In this document: in pieces, positions 62,001 to 64,000 of the stretch
Layout: the number at the start of each line of letters is the position of its first letter
Position numbering within the stretch: position 1 is the first letter of the stretch
From: Synanceia verrucosa
Lineage: Eukaryota > Chordata > Actinopteri > Perciformes > Synanceiidae
NCBI GenBank assembly: GCA_029721515.1
Contig: CM056559.1
Location: 8,247,001 to 8,311,000 of the forward strand
Length of the DNA stretch: 64,000 nt
Direction: 5' to 3'
Made by a program: the position numbers and the translations under genes
Notes under the pieces: model-generated
Database searches by the model: none
What the model was told of the DNA's origin: nothing
The model's input: the letters and a program-made list of their open reading frames with translations, nothing else

Positions 62001-63558
62001 ACATCACTGTGTTATGCTTCTCTAGGTTGGTATGTCAGAGGAAGGGGAATACACCTGCTATGCTGAGAACCAGGTGGGCAAGGATGAGATGCATTTGCAT
62101 ATCACCGTGGTGACAGCTGCCCCCAGGATACGCCCAACAAGCCAGACATATGCCAGGGTGAAGCCTGGAGGGAATATACGCTTTGACTGTGAAGCACTTG
62201 GGGAGCCCAAACCCAAGATCCTGTGGATGCTACCCACCAACGATGTCATTGCAGCATCTAATGAACGCTACCTAATGCACGTCAATGGTTCCCTGGATAT
62301 CAGGGATGTGAAACTTATGGATGCTGGGGAGTATGTTTGTATGGCTCGAAACCCTGCCGGGGAAAAAAGGAAAATCTACAAGCTTGAAATGGAAGGGAAT
62401 CCACCAGTAATTAACGGCTACCGCCAGAACAGGACTGTAATCAAAGATGTAGCTGCAAAACACTCCAGGAAACTCATAGACTGTAAGGCTGAAGGCGATC
62501 CCACACCTAAAATCACTTGGATTATGCCTGATAACATATTTCTACCAGCACCATACTTTGGCAGCAGGATTAATGTCCATCATAACGGGACAATGGAGAT
62601 TCGTAATGTGCGACCAACTGACACAGCCGAGTTCATCTGCATGGCGAGGAATGATGGCGGAGAGGCAGTAATGGTGGTGCAGCTGGAGGTGAGCAGTGTA
62701 CTCAGAAGGCCGATCTTCAAGAACCCCTTCAATGAACGTATTGTGTCTCGGATTGGGAAAACGACAGTTCTAAACTGCTCTGCTGATGGATACCCAATGC
62801 CAGAAATCACCTGGACTATACCTAATGGAACACGGTTTACTGGTGGCCACCATTTAGTTAGCAATGGGACTTTAGTCATCTACAACACTGGCATAGAAGA
62901 TGCAGGGAAGTACCGCTGTGGTGCCAAGAATTTCATGGGCTACATAGAGAAGCTAATAATATTGGAAGTTGGGCAGAAGCCGTACATTTTAACAAGGCCT
63001 CGGGGCATCATACGCAGTGTTTCAGGAGAGCCCCTCTTCCTCCACTGCTTAACTGATGGGAGTCCCAGACCCAGAATCCACTGGACCATTCCTGCTGGCC
63101 ACACTCTCACTCGGCCTCAAGTCCTCGGGCGCTACCAGTTACTAGAGAATGGTACTTTGGTTGTTCACGATACAACTCTCCATGACAGAGGGAACTACAT
63201 CTGCAGAGCTCGAAGCAATGCTGGGGAAGCTGTTCTCACTGTCCCTGTTATTATCATTGCATACCCTCCACGGATCACTACAGCGCCCCCTCCCAGTGTG
63301 AAGGTAGTCACTGGAACACCAATCCAGCTCAACTGTGCCGCCATCGGGATCCCAAAGCCAGAGATCACCTGGGAGTTACCCGATCGTTCAGTTCTATCAG
63401 CAGCAGAACAAGGCAAGCCTTTGGGTAGTGAACTGCTCCACCCTCAGGGCACACTTATCATTCAGAGGCCTAAAGCTTCAGACTCTGGCACATATAAGTG
63501 CCTGGCCAAGAATCACCTGGGTACAGACTCAAAGGTCACATATGTACATATATTGTGA
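53020..63558 (+). CDS. igsf10: Immunoglobulin superfamily member 10
   Basis: Large secreted matrix protein; in mammals linked to bone progenitors and to GnRH-neuron migration. Nine coding exons: 53,020-53,222; 53,835-53,964; 54,535-54,925; 55,363-56,130; 56,237-58,078; 58,175-59,608; 59,914-60,817; 61,575-61,941; 62,026-63,558. All GT-AG junctions match in phase and give 2523 residues (human about 2623). Residues 1-30 are a signal peptide. Next come an LRR N-cap (CPRSCSC), leucine-rich repeats to about 220 and a C-cap (NPWTCDC, 222-228). Two Ig domains span about 498-672. A Ser/Thr/Pro-rich linker of roughly 875 residues has four Arg-rich patches. Ten Ig domains run from about 1550 to the end, most with a W[IV]LPDG-type core and YxC. 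The start ATG was chosen because it opens the signal peptide; the open frame extends upstream through the intron. MXRA5 shares this architecture, but motifs such as VERINLGYNS, RLHMDHN and LPSKAVVDQ, and the aadac neighbour, favour IGSF10. Confidence 0.95.
58079..58174 (+). other. igsf10: Stop-free 96-base intron of igsf10
   Basis: It is bounded by GTAAGC and TTTTCCTCAG, is AT-rich, and is a multiple of three with no in-frame stop. Unspliced it would add 32 mostly hydrophobic, aromatic residues to the Ser/Thr-rich linker. That composition, unlike both flanks, and the good splice sites indicate an intron. Confidence 0.75.
61110..61152 (+). mobile_element. LINE/SINE 3' tail inside an igsf10 intron
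   Basis: A segment reading TTGAAATTTCCTCGGGATTA, then AATAAAGTATCTATTTCTATC, is the typical 3' tail of a common fish retroposon family. The body upstream is too decayed to recognise. Confidence 0.55.
61508..61550 (+). repeat. Tandem CTCCCTAATT units before an igsf10 acceptor
   Basis: Four tandem copies of a 10-11-base unit. Each contains CCTAATT, a branchpoint-like sequence. They lie 28-60 bases upstream of the acceptor at 61,574. Confidence 0.85.
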
Positions 63559-64000
63559 AAAAAAAAAGATCAGACTGAGGGAGGATGGCATATCCGAATG
63601 TGAACATTAAAACTCAGTCACTTGTCTGTGAGGTACAGTGGATTTTTTTTCCTCACAAGTGGATTTGTGAGGATCATGGCTTGTGAAATATTATTTTTAA
63701 AAAGGTGACAAATGTGGATTAAAAGAAATAAACAGACAGAGCACAAGAACAGAAACAGACATTTTATATGGAAAATATATTTTTTTACTAGAAACCCCAG
63801 CCAGGGGCCAGAAAGTTGTTATTGTAACTTTGGAACTGGGGGTCTGGAAATTTGTAGGTGGTTTTCATTTGGGGGTGGTTCTCATGGGAGCAAAAGGGCC
63901 AGAGTCAAACTTAAAGTGATTTCTCTGACCAGGTGTTGCTGGCCACACATAGGGGTACTATTACGGCACATACAGAGAAGGAGAAAGAATTTGTGATAAA
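63559..64000 (+). other. igsf10 3' UTR and downstream sequence
   Basis: The 3' untranslated region follows the TGA at 63,556-63,558. A poly(A) signal is present at 63,727. Beyond that lies unannotated sequence with no recognisable gene. Confidence 0.6.
63727..63732 (+). terminator. Candidate poly(A) signal of igsf10
   Basis: AATAAA lies about 170 bases after the stop codon, in A-rich sequence. Confidence 0.6.

Noticed and set aside
53020..63558. MXRA5 instead of igsf10
   Set aside because: Same architecture, but many segments (VERINLGYNS, LHMDHN, LPSKAVVDQ, ITAEGKL-type Ig1) and the aadac/sucnr1 neighbourhood fit IGSF10 better.

Overview
This is a gene-poor, AT-rich stretch of a teleost fish nuclear genome, probably a percomorph. 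Signs of this are split genes with GT-AG introns, many (CA)n/(GT)n microsatellites, Tc1/mariner and other DNA-transposon remnants, a tRNA-derived SINE, and proteins that match vertebrate families. The three genes found (sucnr1, aadac, igsf10) are neighbours in mammals too (human 3q25), which supports each identification.

Layout. 1-21.6 kb: no protein gene that I can support. It holds a Tc1/mariner element with a broken transposase (5.3-6.5 kb), an inverted-repeat pair (8.6/9.5 kb), a minisatellite, three copies of one GT-microsatellite-linked repeat with TTAGGG-like cores (13.9-18.2 kb; one copy is split by a small hAT-like insertion), and a possible minus-strand 5' exon/promoter near 1.1-1.6 kb. 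21.7-22.9 kb (+): succinate receptor sucnr1, whose start codon probably lies alone on an upstream exon. 24.5 kb: a 161-bp near-palindrome. 27.6-33.6 kb (-): aadac, five exons that splice cleanly into 412 residues with a complete Ser-Asp-His triad. 33.6-52 kb: intergenic, with a TTAA-flanked non-autonomous element carrying a GC-rich core, diverged duplicated blocks, a SINE, hAT-like debris and a long (TA)n. 52-63.7 kb (+): igsf10, a non-coding first exon plus nine coding exons that splice in phase into about 2523 residues (signal peptide, LRR block, two Ig domains, a long Ser/Thr/Pro and Arg-rich linker, ten more Ig domains), followed by a poly(A) signal.

The genes are not an operon or pathway. 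sucnr1 is a plasma-membrane GPCR for extracellular succinate, aadac an ER-membrane lipid/ester hydrolase, and igsf10 a large secreted matrix protein. From memory of the human map, aadac and igsf10 keep their relative orientation here while sucnr1 is flipped.

I found no undescribed biological system. The most useful points are the gene models themselves: the split start of sucnr1, a stop-free in-frame 96-bp intron in igsf10, and tandem branchpoint-like motifs before one igsf10 exon. Several uncatalogued repeat structures are also listed. All calls were made by reading the sequence; no database search was run.
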